Assembly (NCBI RefSeq): GCF_009873495.1
Contig: NZ_CP046703.1
Span: 2,976,001-3,040,000, forward strand
Length of the DNA stretch: 64,000 nt
Reading direction: 5' to 3'
From: Nostoc sp. ATCC 53789
GTDB taxonomy: Bacteria > Cyanobacteriota > Cyanobacteriia > Cyanobacteriales > Nostocaceae
Shown here one piece after another: positions 9,196 through 18,232 of the stretch (its first letter is position 1; each line of letters opens with the position of its first letter). Made by a program: the position numbers and the translations under genes. The notes below the pieces were generated by a model. That model was not told where the DNA came from and searched no databases. It saw only the letters and a list, made by a program, of their open reading frames with translations.

Positions 9196-9922
9196 CTTAT
9201 TGCCTGAAATGGCAGAAATATGGCAGCAAACTCTGAATTGGCAACCAACTGTCCAACAGCAAGGGCAATTCCAAAAGCTTTATGAGTTAATCCTAGAAGG
9301 TAATCGTCAACTAAATTTAACTCGCATTACTGATCCCCAAGAGTTTTGGGAAAAACATCTCTGGGATTCTCTACGAGGAATTCTACCCGTATTATCAGGA
9401 AATTTACCTCTGGCTTCCCCTAATATCATTGATATTGGTACAGGTGCAGGTTTTCCAGGTGTTCCAGTGGCAATGACAGTACCTAATTGCACAATTACTC
9501 TTCTCGATTCCACTCAGAAAAAAATTACTTTTCTCGACAATATATTAACTGAACTTGCCCTTACTAATACTAAAACTCTTGTTGGTAGGGCTGAGGAAAT
9601 CGGTCAGTACTATAAGCATCGAATGGCTTATGATATTGCACTGATACGCGCTGTAGGGGCGGTTTCTGTTTGTGCAGAATATACCCTACCACTGCTCAAA
9701 CAGGGAGGTTTAGCCATAATTTATCGCGGTAATTGGACAAAGGATGAAACAACAGCTTTGCAGAATGCTGTGAAGCTGTTGGGTGGCGTTATTGAATCAA
9801 TCGAACAATTTACAACACCCTTGAGTCACAGCATCCGGCACTGTGTGTATTTGCGTAAGGTAGCCACCACACCAATTCAGTTTCCCCGTCCTATTGGTGT
9901 ACCTACTCAAAAGCCTCTTTGA
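9188..9922 (+). CDS. rsmG: 16S rRNA (guanine(527)-N(7))-methyltransferase RsmG
   Basis: 244 residues. SAM-dependent methyltransferase that modifies G527 of 16S rRNA. The family pattern is clear: NLTRITDPQEFWEKHLWDSL near the N-terminus, the SAM loop DIGTGAGFPGVPVA, LLDSTQKKITFLD, and RAVGAVSVCAEYTLPLLKQGG. The ATG lies within a TGACAAA array; an internal ATG ten codons downstream is unlikely because the residues before it look native. The last ~15 residues (FPRPIGVPTQKPL) are a typical variable tail. Confidence 0.95.
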   Translation: MTNLLPEMAEIWQQTLNWQPTVQQQGQFQKLYELILEGNRQLNLTRITDPQEFWEKHLWDSLRGILPVLSGNLPLASPNIIDIGTGAGFPGVPVAMTVPNCTITLLDSTQKKITFLDNILTELALTNTKTLVGRAEEIGQYYKHRMAYDIALIRAVGAVSVCAEYTLPLLKQGGLAIIYRGNWTKDETTALQNAVKLLGGVIESIEQFTTPLSHSIRHCVYLRKVATTPIQFPRPIGVPTQKPL

Positions 9923-10037
9923 CTAATTCGTAATGGGCTACGCCCCGCTACGCTAACGTAATTAGAAAGAGTGCAAGTTTCCAATGGTTGGAATTATGAA
10001 TTACTTTGATAGGAGCGGAATATCAATATCCCAATGT
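9923..10037. repeat. Short palindromic repeat between rsmG and sodA
   Basis: The space between these convergent genes holds GGGCTACGCCCCGCTACGCT (about 9944-9963) flanked by TAAT/ATTA, a common Nostoc intergenic element. A related GGGCTACGCCCC occurs near 44151. It could fold and aid termination. Confidence 0.5.
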
Positions 10038-10817
10038 TTAAGCAAGTTTACTGGCTGCTGCAAAACGCTTGTTAATCTCATCCCAATTAACCACATTCCA
10101 CCAAGCATCTAAATAATCGGCGCGGCGATTTTGGTAATTGAGATAATATGCGTGTTCCCATACGTCATTACCTAAAATGGGATATTTACCTGTACTTAAG
10201 GGACTATCTTGGTTAGCTGTAGTTGTCACTTCTAACTTGCCACCTTTATTACGCACTAGCCAAACCCAACCACTACCAAAACGGCTAGCACCAGCTTCAT
10301 TAAACTGTTTTTTGAAAGCTGCAAAACTACCAAAACTTTGATTAATTGCAGAGGCTATATTTCCTGTTGGTTCTCCCCCGCCTTTTGGCTTCATAATTTC
10401 CCAGAACATTGAGTGGTTCACATGACCACCGCCATTATTGCGTACTGTTCTGCGAATATCTTGTGGTATAGTGTCAAGTTTCTGCAACAGTTCTTCAATA
10501 GTTTTGCCTTTGAGTTCTGGGTATTTATCTAACGCTGCATTCAAGTTTTTTACATAAGTTGCGTGGTGCTTATCATGGTGAAACTGCATCGTTTTAGCAT
10601 CGATGTGTGGTTCAAGTGCTTCGTAGGCGTAAGCTAAAGGCGGTAGTTGGATAGCACCTGGTTTATCTGATGTTTTATTTAGTCTTGTATTTGGTGTTGT
10701 TTCAGGAGTTGCAGTATTTCCATTGGGAGATTTCTCTGCTGATGCACAAGCATCTAATGCAAAAGCACCCGTACCGGCTGTAAGTAAAAACAAGAAATTG
10801 CGTCGATTAATAGCCAT
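10038..10817 (-). CDS. sodA: Superoxide dismutase, Mn type, with N-terminal export signal/anchor
   Basis: 259 residues. Converts superoxide to O2 and H2O2. Metal ligands: H80 (MQFHHDKHH), H135 (VNHSMFWE), D218 and H222 ([12 protein letters not shown]). The Mn-type signature is present: [11 protein letters not shown] and TANQDSPLS, where the second-sphere Gln (Q203) lies in the C-terminal half. The ~58-residue N-terminal extension begins [19 protein letters not shown], a twin-arginine-like signal, with a Cys at 24 (ALDAC, an imperfect lipobox) and a Ser/Thr/Pro-rich linker. It is therefore exported or tethered to a membrane rather than cytosolic, as known for Nostocales Mn-SOD. Confidence 0.93.
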   Translation of the reverse strand: MAINRRNFLFLLTAGTGAFALDACASAEKSPNGNTATPETTPNTRLNKTSDKPGAIQLPPLAYAYEALEPHIDAKTMQFHHDKHHATYVKNLNAALDKYPELKGKTIEELLQKLDTIPQDIRRTVRNNGGGHVNHSMFWEIMKPKGGGEPTGNIASAINQSFGSFAAFKKQFNEAGASRFGSGWVWLVRNKGGKLEVTTTANQDSPLSTGKYPILGNDVWEHAYYLNYQNRRADYLDAWWNVVNWDEINKRFAAASKLA

Positions 10818-10954
10818 ATAACTTTTTGCAGCTAATCAATTAAGTCTCTATTGCAGTTTTTATTTTCTTAGATTTTGGCTACAAAAAATTGGGAATTGTG
10901 ATTATTTCTGGCAGTTTAAGAAACTATTTATCATAAAATTGGGTAAAAGACCCC

Positions 10955-10984
10955 GTGCTTACTTCGGCTACGCTCAGTAAGCAC
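10955..10984. repeat. Hairpin upstream of tnpB, possible left-end structure
   Basis: GTGCTTACT and AGTAAGCAC form a perfect 9-bp stem around a loop that includes GGCTACGCT. It lies 60 bp before the tnpB start. It may be the left-end hairpin of the IS200/IS605-type element, but similar words occur as free Nostoc repeats, so this is uncertain. Confidence 0.4.
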
Positions 10985-11045
10985 CACGCAATGCTTTAAT
11001 TTACTAGAGTTATATTCTCCATTAAATGTGTGTTAAAACAGTGGA

Positions 11046-12305
11046 ATGTTAACCATGAATTACCGCTATCGAATCTACCCAAACATCACTCAAGAACAGT
11101 CGCTCATTGAGTGGATGGATGTTTGTCGCGTTGCCTATAACTATGGGCTGCGAGAAATTAAGGATTGGTGCAATAGCCGGAAATGCATGGTTGATAGATG
11201 CTCGATTAGCCATGAATATATCATGGCTGCGGATGCTCCTTTCCCTAGCGAAGTTTTGCAGCTTAATGCCCTGCCAAGTGCAAAAAAGGCATTCTCTCGG
11301 TTAGGAGAAGTACCAAGTCAAGTTTTGCAGCAAGCTATCAAGCAGTTACATCGTGCATGGGAGGGATTTCAGAAAGTTGGGCATGGGTTCCCCAGGTTTA
11401 AAAAGTTTGGGCAATTCAAGTCTTTGTTGTTTCCCCAGTTTAAAGAAAATCCTGTAGTTGGATTAAATATCAAACTTCCTAAACTAGGTATTATTCCAAT
11501 TAACTTACATCGCCCAATTCCAAATGGATTTGTGGTTAAGCAAGTTCGGATAATCAACAAAGCGGATATTTGGTACGCTTCCATTAATATTCAATGTAAT
11601 GTTAATGTTCCCTCACCAATGCCATACGGACACCCGATTGGGGTAGATGTCGGGCTTGAAAAGTTTTTAGCAACTAGTGACGGTGTTCTTGTAAAGTCGC
11701 CCAAGTTTCTGAAAGTGATGCAAAGCAAGCTGAAATTGCTGCAACGCAGACTTTCTAGAAAAAAGAAGCGCTCTTTAAATTACAAGAAGCAAAGGATTAA
11801 GATTGCTAGACTTCACCACACGATTGATAACACCCGTAAGGATTTCCACTTCAAGCAAGCTCATGCCCTTTGCGATACTGGCGATATGGTCTTCATGGAA
11901 GACTTGGATTACCGAACTCTTGCAAAAGGGATGCTAGGCAAACAAATTCTTGATGCTGGGTTTGGACAGTTCCGAACTATTGCCAAGTATGTTTGTTGGA
12001 AACGTGGTAAATTCTTCGGTGAAGTTAGTGCAAGAGGGACATCTCTTGAATGTCCTGAGTGTGGGGCAGAAGTTAGAAAGGATTTAAGTATTAGAGTACA
12101 TTATTGTCTTAGTTGCGGATACAAAACAGATCGTGATGTTGCTAGTGGTCAAGTAATGAGAAATAGAGGAATAGCCCTCATTAGTACGGCGGGACACGTC
12201 GGAACCCAAAATGCCTACGCAGACGGTTTGCCGGGGACTGAGATATCTCGGTCTAGGTCAAAGTCGAAAACCCGTAAGGGAGCAACTAGGAAAACTAAGA
12301 AGTGA
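11046..12305 (+). CDS. tnpB: TnpB, RNA-guided nuclease of an IS200/IS605-family element
   Basis: 419 residues. TnpB proteins are RNA-guided DNA nucleases, ancestors of Cas12. N-terminal OrfB domain (MNYRYRIYPNITQEQSL, VCRVAYNYGLREIKDW). RuvC residues are all present: D201 (GVDVGLEKFL), E285 (FMEDLDYR) and D364 (TDRDVASG). The zinc ribbon has C336, C339, C354 and C357. The C-terminus is basic (SRSRSKSKTRKGATRKTKK). The ATG at 11046 is used; another ATG at 11055 fits the family equally well. No TnpA transposase gene is present, so it is a solitary TnpB that cannot move alone. The guide RNA would be expected to include the 3' end of the gene and the hairpin just downstream. Confidence 0.93.
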   Translation: MLTMNYRYRIYPNITQEQSLIEWMDVCRVAYNYGLREIKDWCNSRKCMVDRCSISHEYIMAADAPFPSEVLQLNALPSAKKAFSRLGEVPSQVLQQAIKQLHRAWEGFQKVGHGFPRFKKFGQFKSLLFPQFKENPVVGLNIKLPKLGIIPINLHRPIPNGFVVKQVRIINKADIWYASINIQCNVNVPSPMPYGHPIGVDVGLEKFLATSDGVLVKSPKFLKVMQSKLKLLQRRLSRKKKRSLNYKKQRIKIARLHHTIDNTRKDFHFKQAHALCDTGDMVFMEDLDYRTLAKGMLGKQILDAGFGQFRTIAKYVCWKRGKFFGEVSARGTSLECPECGAEVRKDLSIRVHYCLSCGYKTDRDVASGQVMRNRGIALISTAGHVGTQNAYADGLPGTEISRSRSKSKTRKGATRKTKK

Positions 12306-12315
12306 TTCTTAGATG

Positions 12316-12336
12316 CTCCGAGGCTTCAGCCCGGAG
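12316..12336 (+). other. Right-end hairpin of the tnpB element / putative guide-RNA scaffold end
   Basis: CTCCG-A-GGC-TTCA-GCC-CGGAG folds into a bulged stem-loop 10 bp after the tnpB stop. Such a subterminal hairpin is a hallmark of IS200/IS605 right ends, and in characterised TnpB systems it overlaps the end of the omega RNA. The element end would be about 12341, immediately beside the stop codon of the opposite-strand ABC gene. Confidence 0.65.
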
Positions 12337-12341
12337 TCATG

Positions 12342-13493
12342 TCACAAAATTCTGTCGCCAGTTTTGGGATCAAATACAAACAAGTGATTTAAATCAAGTT
12401 GTAGAGAAAGGCGATCGCCTGGACGGGGACGCACATCCGCGCCTACCTGAATATTCAACACCACCGCCGAACCAGGTAAACCAGCACGAATCAAAGTTTC
12501 TCTTCCCAAAGGTTCCACCACCTTAACTTCTACAATCAGGTGACTCTCATTTGCTTCTTGGCGACTTGGTGAATCAGCGCTGTAGGAGGGTTTCCCGCCG
12601 TAGGCGACTGTGAACCCGGAGGGCGGTTCGTTAATAAAAATATGCTCTGGACGAATCCCCAAATCATAACTGTGTTCCTGACGCAACTGTAATTTTTCTT
12701 TTACAACTGCTGGAATTGTTAATAACTGTCCACTGACATCAAAACCGTTATTTTGATAGATTGCAGGCAAAATATTCATCGGTGGACTCCCTAAAAAACT
12801 TGCCACCATCTGATTAGCAGGACTTGCATAAATAGTTTGGGGATCGCCGATTTGTTGAATTCGCCCGCGATTTAGCACGACTATTTTATCAGCCAAAGTC
12901 ATTGCTTCAACTTGATCGTGGGTGACGTAAATTGTGGTAATTCCTAATTCTTGATGTAACTGTTTTAATTCTGCCCTTGTATCGTCGCGTAATTGGGCAT
13001 CTAAATTAGATAAAGGTTCATCAAGTAAAAAAACTTGGGGTTCACGAGCGATCGCTCTTCCTAATGCTACCCGTTGTTGCTGTCCCCCAGAAAGTTGTTT
13101 GGGTTTACGATCCAGCAAGTGATCCAGAGAAAGCGATCGCGCCACATTCATCACCCGTTCTTGAATGATTTTTCGATCAACCTTCCGCATTTGCAAGCCA
13201 AAGCCGATATTTTCCGCCACGCTCATGTGAGGATAGAGGGCGTAGTTTTGGAACACCATCGCCACATCTCGCTGTCTGGCTGGGATATTATTCACCAAGC
13301 GATCGCCAATAAAGAGTTTGCCTGATGTAGCGGTTTCTAAACCAGCGATCGTTCGCAAAATTGTAGACTTACCACAACCCGATGGCCCAACTAAAACCCA
13401 AAACTCTCCATCAGGAATTTCAAAGGTAATGTCCTCGATCGCAGTGACATTATTGAATCTACGCTTAATATCTTCTAGACGAACATTTGCCAT
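12342..13493 (-). CDS. Sugar-type ABC transporter ATP-binding protein (UgpC/MalK family)
   Basis: 383 residues from the ATG at 13493 (MANVRLEDIKRRF); a longer reading frame would need a TTG start and is rejected. Motifs: Walker A GPSGCGKST, Q-loop MVFQNYALYPHMSVAENI, signature LSGGQQQRVALGRA, Walker B VFLLDEPLSNLD, H-loop VTHDQVEAM, then a C-terminal TOBE/OB region (DLGIRPEHIFINEPP). This subfamily energises carbohydrate or glycerol-phosphate importers; the permeases are not here. About 20 residues between NEPPS and ANESHL are encoded by a Nostoc palindromic repeat. The end (FVFDPKTGDRIL) looks native, and the stop codon touches the right end of the tnpB element. Confidence 0.9.
   Translation of the reverse strand: MANVRLEDIKRRFNNVTAIEDITFEIPDGEFWVLVGPSGCGKSTILRTIAGLETATSGKLFIGDRLVNNIPARQRDVAMVFQNYALYPHMSVAENIGFGLQMRKVDRKIIQERVMNVARSLSLDHLLDRKPKQLSGGQQQRVALGRAIAREPQVFLLDEPLSNLDAQLRDDTRAELKQLHQELGITTIYVTHDQVEAMTLADKIVVLNRGRIQQIGDPQTIYASPANQMVASFLGSPPMNILPAIYQNNGFDVSGQLLTIPAVVKEKLQLRQEHSYDLGIRPEHIFINEPPSGFTVAYGGKPSYSADSPSRQEANESHLIVEVKVVEPLGRETLIRAGLPGSAVVLNIQVGADVRPRPGDRLSLQLDLNHLFVFDPKTGDRIL
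12561..12617 (-). repeat. Palindromic repeat inserted in the ABC ATPase gene
   Basis: A GC-rich block (GCGACTTGGTGAATCAGCGC, then GGGTTTCCCGCCGTAGGCGA) resembling a Nostoc interspersed repeat is read in frame as part of FTVAYGGKPSYSADSPSRQE. About 19 codons; it sits in the variable loop of the TOBE region, where an insertion should be tolerated. Confidence 0.75.
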
Positions 13494-13589
13494 TATCTGA
13501 TTTGATATTTTCAGTTTAGGATCATGCGGCACTTCCAACTAAGTACTAAGAGGTTTGATCCACACCCTCCGAGGAACTGTGAGGCTGCT

Positions 13590-13793
13590 TTACAAATGTA
13601 GAACTCTAATCAGAAATCTTAGAGCCTTATTCATAGCATCGGCATTAGGAAAAACCTCTGCAACATCAGGTTCTAAACGAATTTTCGTCTTACTAAAGCT
13701 CTTTCGTTCAGAACCAAACTTTCTGATTTTTAGGCTCTTTAAGTCATACTCTGATCGCAGACGACAGCATGATATTTTTGACTTCTCACACAT
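13590..13793 (-). CDS. Small protein with ribbon-helix-helix-like C-terminus
   Basis: 67 residues. Its ATG overlaps the end of the preceding HicB-like gene (ATGTGTGA), so the two are translationally coupled. The N-terminus is basic (EYDLKSLKIRKFGSERKSF); the C-terminal half (KTKIRLEPDVAEVF then NADAMNKALRFLIRVL) looks like a beta strand plus two helices, similar to BrnA/CopG-type antitoxins. No toxin is visible beside it. Function is inferred from shape and context only. Confidence 0.5.
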   Translation of the reverse strand: MCEKSKISCCRLRSEYDLKSLKIRKFGSERKSFSKTKIRLEPDVAEVFPNADAMNKALRFLIRVLHL

Positions 13794-13956
13794 CCTCTAA
13801 ACAAAGCTCAATTACTTCTTTCATATTAGCCATCAACTCATCAGTTGTTTCTCCTTGACTGTAACAGGCTTGTAGCTGAGGTACTTCTCCGACATGGTAG
13901 CCATCTTCATCCCGTTCAATGATGACGTAGAATTCTCGGTTGGTGGGATTGATCAT
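13786..13956 (-). CDS. HicB-like protein
   Basis: 56 residues: MINPTNREFYVIIERDEDGY, HVGEVPQLQACYSQGETTDE, ending LMANMKEVIELCLEDV. This is the HicB antitoxin core (a partial RNase-H-like fold: ERDEDGYxVGEVPxLxACxSQGxTxDEL). It lacks the C-terminal DNA-binding domain of full HicB proteins, and no HicA gene adjoins it. It starts 26 bp after the gun4 stop and ends overlapping the next small gene, so it may be read from the gun4 transcript. Confidence 0.75.
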   Translation of the reverse strand: MINPTNREFYVIIERDEDGYHVGEVPQLQACYSQGETTDELMANMKEVIELCLEDV

Positions 13957-13981
13957 AATCTATTTGTACGTAGACTCAAAA

Positions 13982-14710
13982 TCATTTTTCTGGATTCTTC
14001 GACCAAGCAGGGTGAGAGAGTAAAGAAGCAAAGACTCTTACCCCCCGCAGCTGATTAGAGAGGGGTAAGTGACCTCTAGGCGCACTCAAATCCCAAGTAA
14101 AGCTGTTAGGGTATCGCGTCCAGTTATTACCTTCTTTCCAGCCAATTTTCGGCCAGAAATTCTCCCAATTCTTACCCAAACTTAACCAGATTTCTCGCTG
14201 CACTGAAAAGCCAAATTTACCTTCGGAGTGGACTAACCAGAGGTTGTTAATAGTTTGCAAGTCAACAGCCGAGGTATTTTCTACCTCAGTAAAGTACAAC
14301 CATTTTCGTTGTACAGCCGTTGGCCCTGATAATTCACACATTTTTTCGATGGTGACGCGATCGGCTGCTTGAAAGTCTTGAGCAGCAAGTAGCTGTTGCA
14401 AAGAATTGTAGTTAATCCCGCACTCTGATTTTAGAGGTACAATTCCTTCAGGAAAACAGGAGCGCAAAAATTCTTTGGCTTGAGGTGCATCAGAGCTGTA
14501 AAGGACTTGGTAAGCTTTGCCATCAATCCAAGTCGCTGGGTTCTCACGTCGTTTCAGTAAAAATTCCATCAACACGTCTAATCCCTCATTACCCAACTCA
14601 GCTAACTGTGGGATTATCTGTTGTTGGACTTTTTCAGACCCGGCGATTAATGGTTGTCGGAGAGAGTCAATGTCATTTGCAGGGCCTGATAAAATCATTG
14701 GGTCTGTCAT
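13982..14710 (-). CDS. gun4: Gun4, regulator of magnesium chelatase
   Basis: 242 residues. Gun4 binds porphyrins and stimulates Mg-chelatase, directing protoporphyrin IX to chlorophyll. The N-terminal ~85 residues form a helical repeat bundle (SLRQPLIAGSEKVQQQIIPQ, LAELGNEGLDVLMEFLLKR). The C-terminal GUN4 core is unmistakable: INYNSLQQLLAAQDFQAADR, FGFSVQREIWLSLG, WPKIGWKEGNNWTRYPNSFT, APRGHLPLSNQLRGVRVFAS. Having both domains at this length matches the single-copy chelatase regulator better than the many GUN4-domain fusions in Nostoc. Confidence 0.92.
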   Translation of the reverse strand: MTDPMILSGPANDIDSLRQPLIAGSEKVQQQIIPQLAELGNEGLDVLMEFLLKRRENPATWIDGKAYQVLYSSDAPQAKEFLRSCFPEGIVPLKSECGINYNSLQQLLAAQDFQAADRVTIEKMCELSGPTAVQRKWLYFTEVENTSAVDLQTINNLWLVHSEGKFGFSVQREIWLSLGKNWENFWPKIGWKEGNNWTRYPNSFTWDLSAPRGHLPLSNQLRGVRVFASLLSHPAWSKNPEK

Positions 14711-14984
14711 GCCATTCTTGTGTTAACGGTCAGTGAAAGAGCGGTAAGCTATCGGGCTTCACCTTGGAAAAGTATTGATAGCGAAAAGTAGTTTACTATT
14801 TTTAATCGTACAAAATTGCGATCGCTTCACTGAAATCCCACACTTAATCCCCAAATAATGTACAAGGGGAATAGGGGGAAAATCTGTGCCTTATGGCTTG
14901 GTGAACAAAAGACATAGCAAAATATACAAGCCTGCCACATAAGATTTTTTGAATAGCAGCGTATCGATTAGGAGTGTGTGAACG

Positions 14985-16406
14985 ATGTACGAAAAGATTA
15001 CCCCCCCCGTAGCCGGAGCAAAAATCACCTTCAAAAATGGTGAACCAATCGTACCGGACAATCCAATTATCCCCTTTATTCGTGGCGACGGCACAGGTAT
15101 CGACATCTGGCCTGCTACCCAAAAAGTCCTCGATGCTGCGGTAGCCAAAGCATATAAGGGTCAGCGTCAAATTAGTTGGTTTAAGGTTTACGCTGGGGAC
15201 GAAGCTTGCGATTTATACGGAACTTACCAGTATTTACCTCAAGACACTCTCACGGCAATTGAAGAGTATGGTGTAGCTATTAAAGGGCCTTTGACTACTC
15301 CCATTGGGGGAGGAATTCGTTCTTTAAATGTGGCACTAAGGCAAATTTTTGACTTATATGCCTGTGTACGTCCTTGCCGTTACTATGCGGGTACGCCCTC
15401 ACCCCACAAAAACCCCGAAAAGCTGGATGTAATTGTTTATCGGGAAAATACAGAAGATATTTATTTAGGCATTGAGTGGCGACAAGGTAGCGAAATCGGC
15501 GATCGCTTAATTAAGATTCTTAACGAAGAACTAATCCCCGCCACCCCAGAACACGGGAAAAAACGCATTCCTCTTGATTCTGGTATTGGCATCAAACCCA
15601 TCAGCAAAACTGGTTCCCAACGCCTAGTTAGACGTGCCATCAAACACGCCTTGCTATTGCCCAAAAACAAGCAACAAGTGACTTTGGTGCATAAGGGCAA
15701 CATCATGAAATACACCGAAGGCGCTTTCCGCGATTGGGGTTATGAACTAGCAACCAGTGAATTCCGCCAAGAAACTGTTACTGAACAAGAATCTTGGATT
15801 TTGAGTAACAAGGAAAAAAATCCGAATATTTCTTTGGAAGAAAACGCCCGCCAGATTGAGCCTGGGTTTGATAATCTTACCCCAGACAAGAAAGCGCAAG
15901 TTGTCAAGGAAGTTGAAACTGTTCTTAACACAATTTGGGCAACCCACGGCGATGGCAAATGGAAAGAAAAAGTTTTGGTGAATGACCGGATTGCTGACAG
16001 TATTTTTCAACAAATCCAAACCAGACCGGATGAGTATTCGATTTTGGCGACAATGAACTTGAACGGCGATTATTTGTCTGATGCCGCCGCCGCCATTGTT
16101 GGGGGATTAGGAATGGGGCCAGGGGCAAATATTGGTGATTCTAGTGCCATATTTGAAGCTACCCACGGTACTGCACCCAAACACGCCGGCTTGGATCGGA
16201 TTAATCCGGGTTCAGTGATTTTGTCTGGTGTGATGATGCTGGAATTTATGGGTTGGCAAGAAGCCGCAGACCTAGTTAAAAAAGGTTTAAGCGATGCGAT
16301 CGCAAATAGTAAAGTCACCTACGATTTAGCCCGCTTGCTAGAACCGCCTGTTGAACCTTTAAAATGTTCTGAATTTGCCGACGCAATTATTCAGCATTTT
16401 GGTTAA
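14985..16406 (+). CDS. icd: NADP-dependent isocitrate dehydrogenase
   Basis: 473 residues. Converts isocitrate to 2-oxoglutarate, the carbon skeleton for ammonium assimilation and the ligand sensed by PII and NtcA. Visible: [35 protein letters not shown] with the substrate Ser, [14 protein letters not shown], the catalytic KxYE-type region ([15 protein letters not shown]), [20 protein letters not shown], and the coenzyme loop [13 protein letters not shown]. It is longer than the ~416-residue E. coli enzyme because of the insert around residues 260-320, as in other cyanobacteria. No clear NtcA site (GTAN8TAC) was found in the 270 bp upstream. Confidence 0.96.
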   Translation: MYEKITPPVAGAKITFKNGEPIVPDNPIIPFIRGDGTGIDIWPATQKVLDAAVAKAYKGQRQISWFKVYAGDEACDLYGTYQYLPQDTLTAIEEYGVAIKGPLTTPIGGGIRSLNVALRQIFDLYACVRPCRYYAGTPSPHKNPEKLDVIVYRENTEDIYLGIEWRQGSEIGDRLIKILNEELIPATPEHGKKRIPLDSGIGIKPISKTGSQRLVRRAIKHALLLPKNKQQVTLVHKGNIMKYTEGAFRDWGYELATSEFRQETVTEQESWILSNKEKNPNISLEENARQIEPGFDNLTPDKKAQVVKEVETVLNTIWATHGDGKWKEKVLVNDRIADSIFQQIQTRPDEYSILATMNLNGDYLSDAAAAIVGGLGMGPGANIGDSSAIFEATHGTAPKHAGLDRINPGSVILSGVMMLEFMGWQEAADLVKKGLSDAIANSKVTYDLARLLEPPVEPLKCSEFADAIIQHFG

Positions 16407-16438
16407 GTTTACTAGGGTTAATTAGTCGAATAAAAAGA

Positions 16439-16510
16439 CCTCTCCCTGGTTTTACTACGCAAAACCTGTCCCTCTCCGAGTTGGAGAGGGAAAGAGTTAA
16501 ACTTTAACTC
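16439..16510. repeat. CTCTCCCTGGTTTTACT repeat (copy 1), 3' of icd
   Basis: The segment starting CCTCTCCCTGGTTTTACTAC and containing the hairpin CTCTCCGAGTTGGAGAG (about 16471-16487) matches a second copy at 28708-28927. It lies between convergent icd and mtnA and may act as a terminator. Confidence 0.75.
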
Positions 16511-16526
16511 CAAAAATCTCTTTTTT

Positions 16527-16599
16527 CTCTCTGCGTTCTCTGTGCCTCTGCGGTTTAAAAGAAATTTTTATAACCACAGAGGCGCAGAGAACACAGAGG
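16527..16599. repeat. Inverted pair of the CTCTGCGTTCTCTGTGCCTC repeat
   Basis: The repeat reads forward at 16527-16560 (ending GCGGTTTAAAA) and as a near-perfect reverse complement at 16572-16599 (AACCACAGAGGCGCAGAGAA, then CACAGAGG). The arms can form a ~27-bp hairpin between the convergent icd and mtnA genes. A third, forward copy lies at 63092-63137. Confidence 0.85.
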
Positions 16600-16622
16600 T
16601 AAAAGAGCTAGCCCTGGCATCA

Positions 16623-17696
16623 TTAATTTCTGGAGATGTCTACTTGCTTTAGCTGTGATTTCGCTAATTTATCAGGTGCGATCGCTCCATTCTCTGTAAT
16701 GATGGCTGTAATCAACTCAGCCGGAGTCACATCAAAAGCTGGGTTGTAAAAATCGACACCTTCAGGTGTGAGAATAGTATCCCCGACTTGATATATTTCT
16801 GTTGGATCGCGTTCTTCAATGGGAATTTTGCTGCCATCGGCTAATTCAAAATCAACAGTAGAAAGGGGCGCAGCCACAAAGAAGGGGATATTATGTGCCT
16901 TAGCTGCGATCGCAACACTATATGTACCAATTTTATTAGCAGTGTCGCCATTAGCAGCAATGCGATCGGCACCCACAACTACAGCATGAATCAAACCCTG
17001 TTTCATGCAATGGGCTGCCATATTATCAGTAATTAATGTCACTGGAATACCTTCTTGCACACATTCCCAAGCGGTGAGTTTTGCACCTTGTAAGCGGGGA
17101 CGGGTTTCGTCGGCAAATAAACGTTCTAAACGTCCTTCCCTCCAAGCGGAACGCACAACGCCTAAAGCAGTGCCATAACCAGCCGTAGCTAGCGCCCCAG
17201 CGTTGCAGTGAGTAAGTAACGTCAGCTTTTCTGGAGTATTGGGCAAAACTGCCAAACCATTGTCGCCGATTGCTTGACAGGTTTGCAAATCTTCAACGTT
17301 GATTGCTTGGGCTGTTTGGAAAAGGGTTTGCTTAATGTCTTCAACAGTTCCCAACGTTTCCTTAGCAACTTTCATCATCCGACTAATTGCCCAAAATAAA
17401 TTTACCGCCGTCGGACGAGTAGAACCTAACAACTGGGCTACTTTATCTAAGTTTTGCAAAAATTCGTGGCGATCGCTAGTTTCAATTTCCCTTGCGCCAA
17501 GATACATTCCATAAGCCGCAGCCACACCAATCGCTGGCGCACCCCGGACAATCATAGTCTTAATCGCCCGCGCCATATCTTCACTACGGTGGATTTCCAC
17601 AAATGTATATTCGTTGGGTAAGCGCGTTTGGTCAATTAGTGACACCGATTCATTGTGCCAAATAACGGGATAAACGTGGTTTGTAGAAAGTGTCAT
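16623..17696 (-). CDS. mtnA: S-methyl-5-thioribose-1-phosphate isomerase
   Basis: 357 residues. Methionine-salvage enzyme isomerising methylthioribose-1-phosphate to methylthioribulose-1-phosphate; structurally related to eIF2B. Family marks: [55 protein letters not shown] with the catalytic Cys, and [10 protein letters not shown] followed by [20 protein letters not shown] with the catalytic Asp. The C-terminus is also typical ([17 protein letters not shown]). No other salvage genes adjoin it. Confidence 0.95.
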   Translation of the reverse strand: MTLSTNHVYPVIWHNESVSLIDQTRLPNEYTFVEIHRSEDMARAIKTMIVRGAPAIGVAAAYGMYLGAREIETSDRHEFLQNLDKVAQLLGSTRPTAVNLFWAISRMMKVAKETLGTVEDIKQTLFQTAQAINVEDLQTCQAIGDNGLAVLPNTPEKLTLLTHCNAGALATAGYGTALGVVRSAWREGRLERLFADETRPRLQGAKLTAWECVQEGIPVTLITDNMAAHCMKQGLIHAVVVGADRIAANGDTANKIGTYSVAIAAKAHNIPFFVAAPLSTVDFELADGSKIPIEERDPTEIYQVGDTILTPEGVDFYNPAFDVTPAELITAIITENGAIAPDKLAKSQLKQVDISRN

Positions 17697-18232
17697 AGAA
17701 AAACGTAGTTAGTGGATAAGTAAGTCGGCGCTAATATTTCAAGCTATGTTAAGAAATTTAACTGTAGGGTGTGTTGTCGCGCAGCGCAACGCATCGTCAA
17801 GAATTTAAGATGGCATAACACGACGCTAGTTTGCTCAAGTCGGTAGAACCCGCCCACGCAACTGCCTTCCCTACAGACAATTTATATTTATTCATATACA
17901 TTGAATTTTCTCGCCGACTTACTCAAGCAATATTTTTTACTTTAATGCACCTTGATGATTTCATTTTAAAAACTAAAATTCAATTAAATATTTTTAGTTT
18001 TTTTATGATTTTGCGGCACAGATAATTACTTAATATTTATTTAATTAATTTCTTCCTTAACTGTCTTAACTGTCCTTGCATTCTCATTATAAAAGTGAGA
18101 CGATATTTCGCTAAAGCATTTAGAAAACTAAATATATAGTTAATATCAAAAATGCTTTTGCCCTAACTCTATGCAAAAGTCACATCTTAATAAAAAGTTG
18201 ATCTAATTAATCCAAGAGTTTGAAATAACAAT
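17697..18232. other. Intergenic region upstream of the oxylipin cluster
   Basis: 536 bp, mostly AT-rich, with no supported gene. A repeat-like segment (GGTGTGTTGTCGCGCAGCGC, about 17767-17786) is a known type of Nostoc intergenic word. The stretch 18050-18230 should hold the promoter of the DUF2235 gene. The 64-codon frame at 17831 looks random. Confidence 0.5.

Noticed and set aside
12302..12526. 74-codon frame after tnpB
   Set aside because: Mostly antisense to the ABC ATPase gene and begins inside the tnpB right end.
13555..13800. 81-codon plus-strand frame
   Set aside because: Antisense to the small minus-strand gene, which is better supported by its overlap with the HicB-like gene.
14711..14984. 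NtcA binding site upstream of icd
   Set aside because: No GTAN8TAC match was found by eye; only partial words occur.
17831..18025. 64-codon plus-strand frame in the 18-kb intergenic region
   Set aside because: AT-rich, Phe/Ile/Leu-heavy random composition with no ribosome binding site or recognisable motif.
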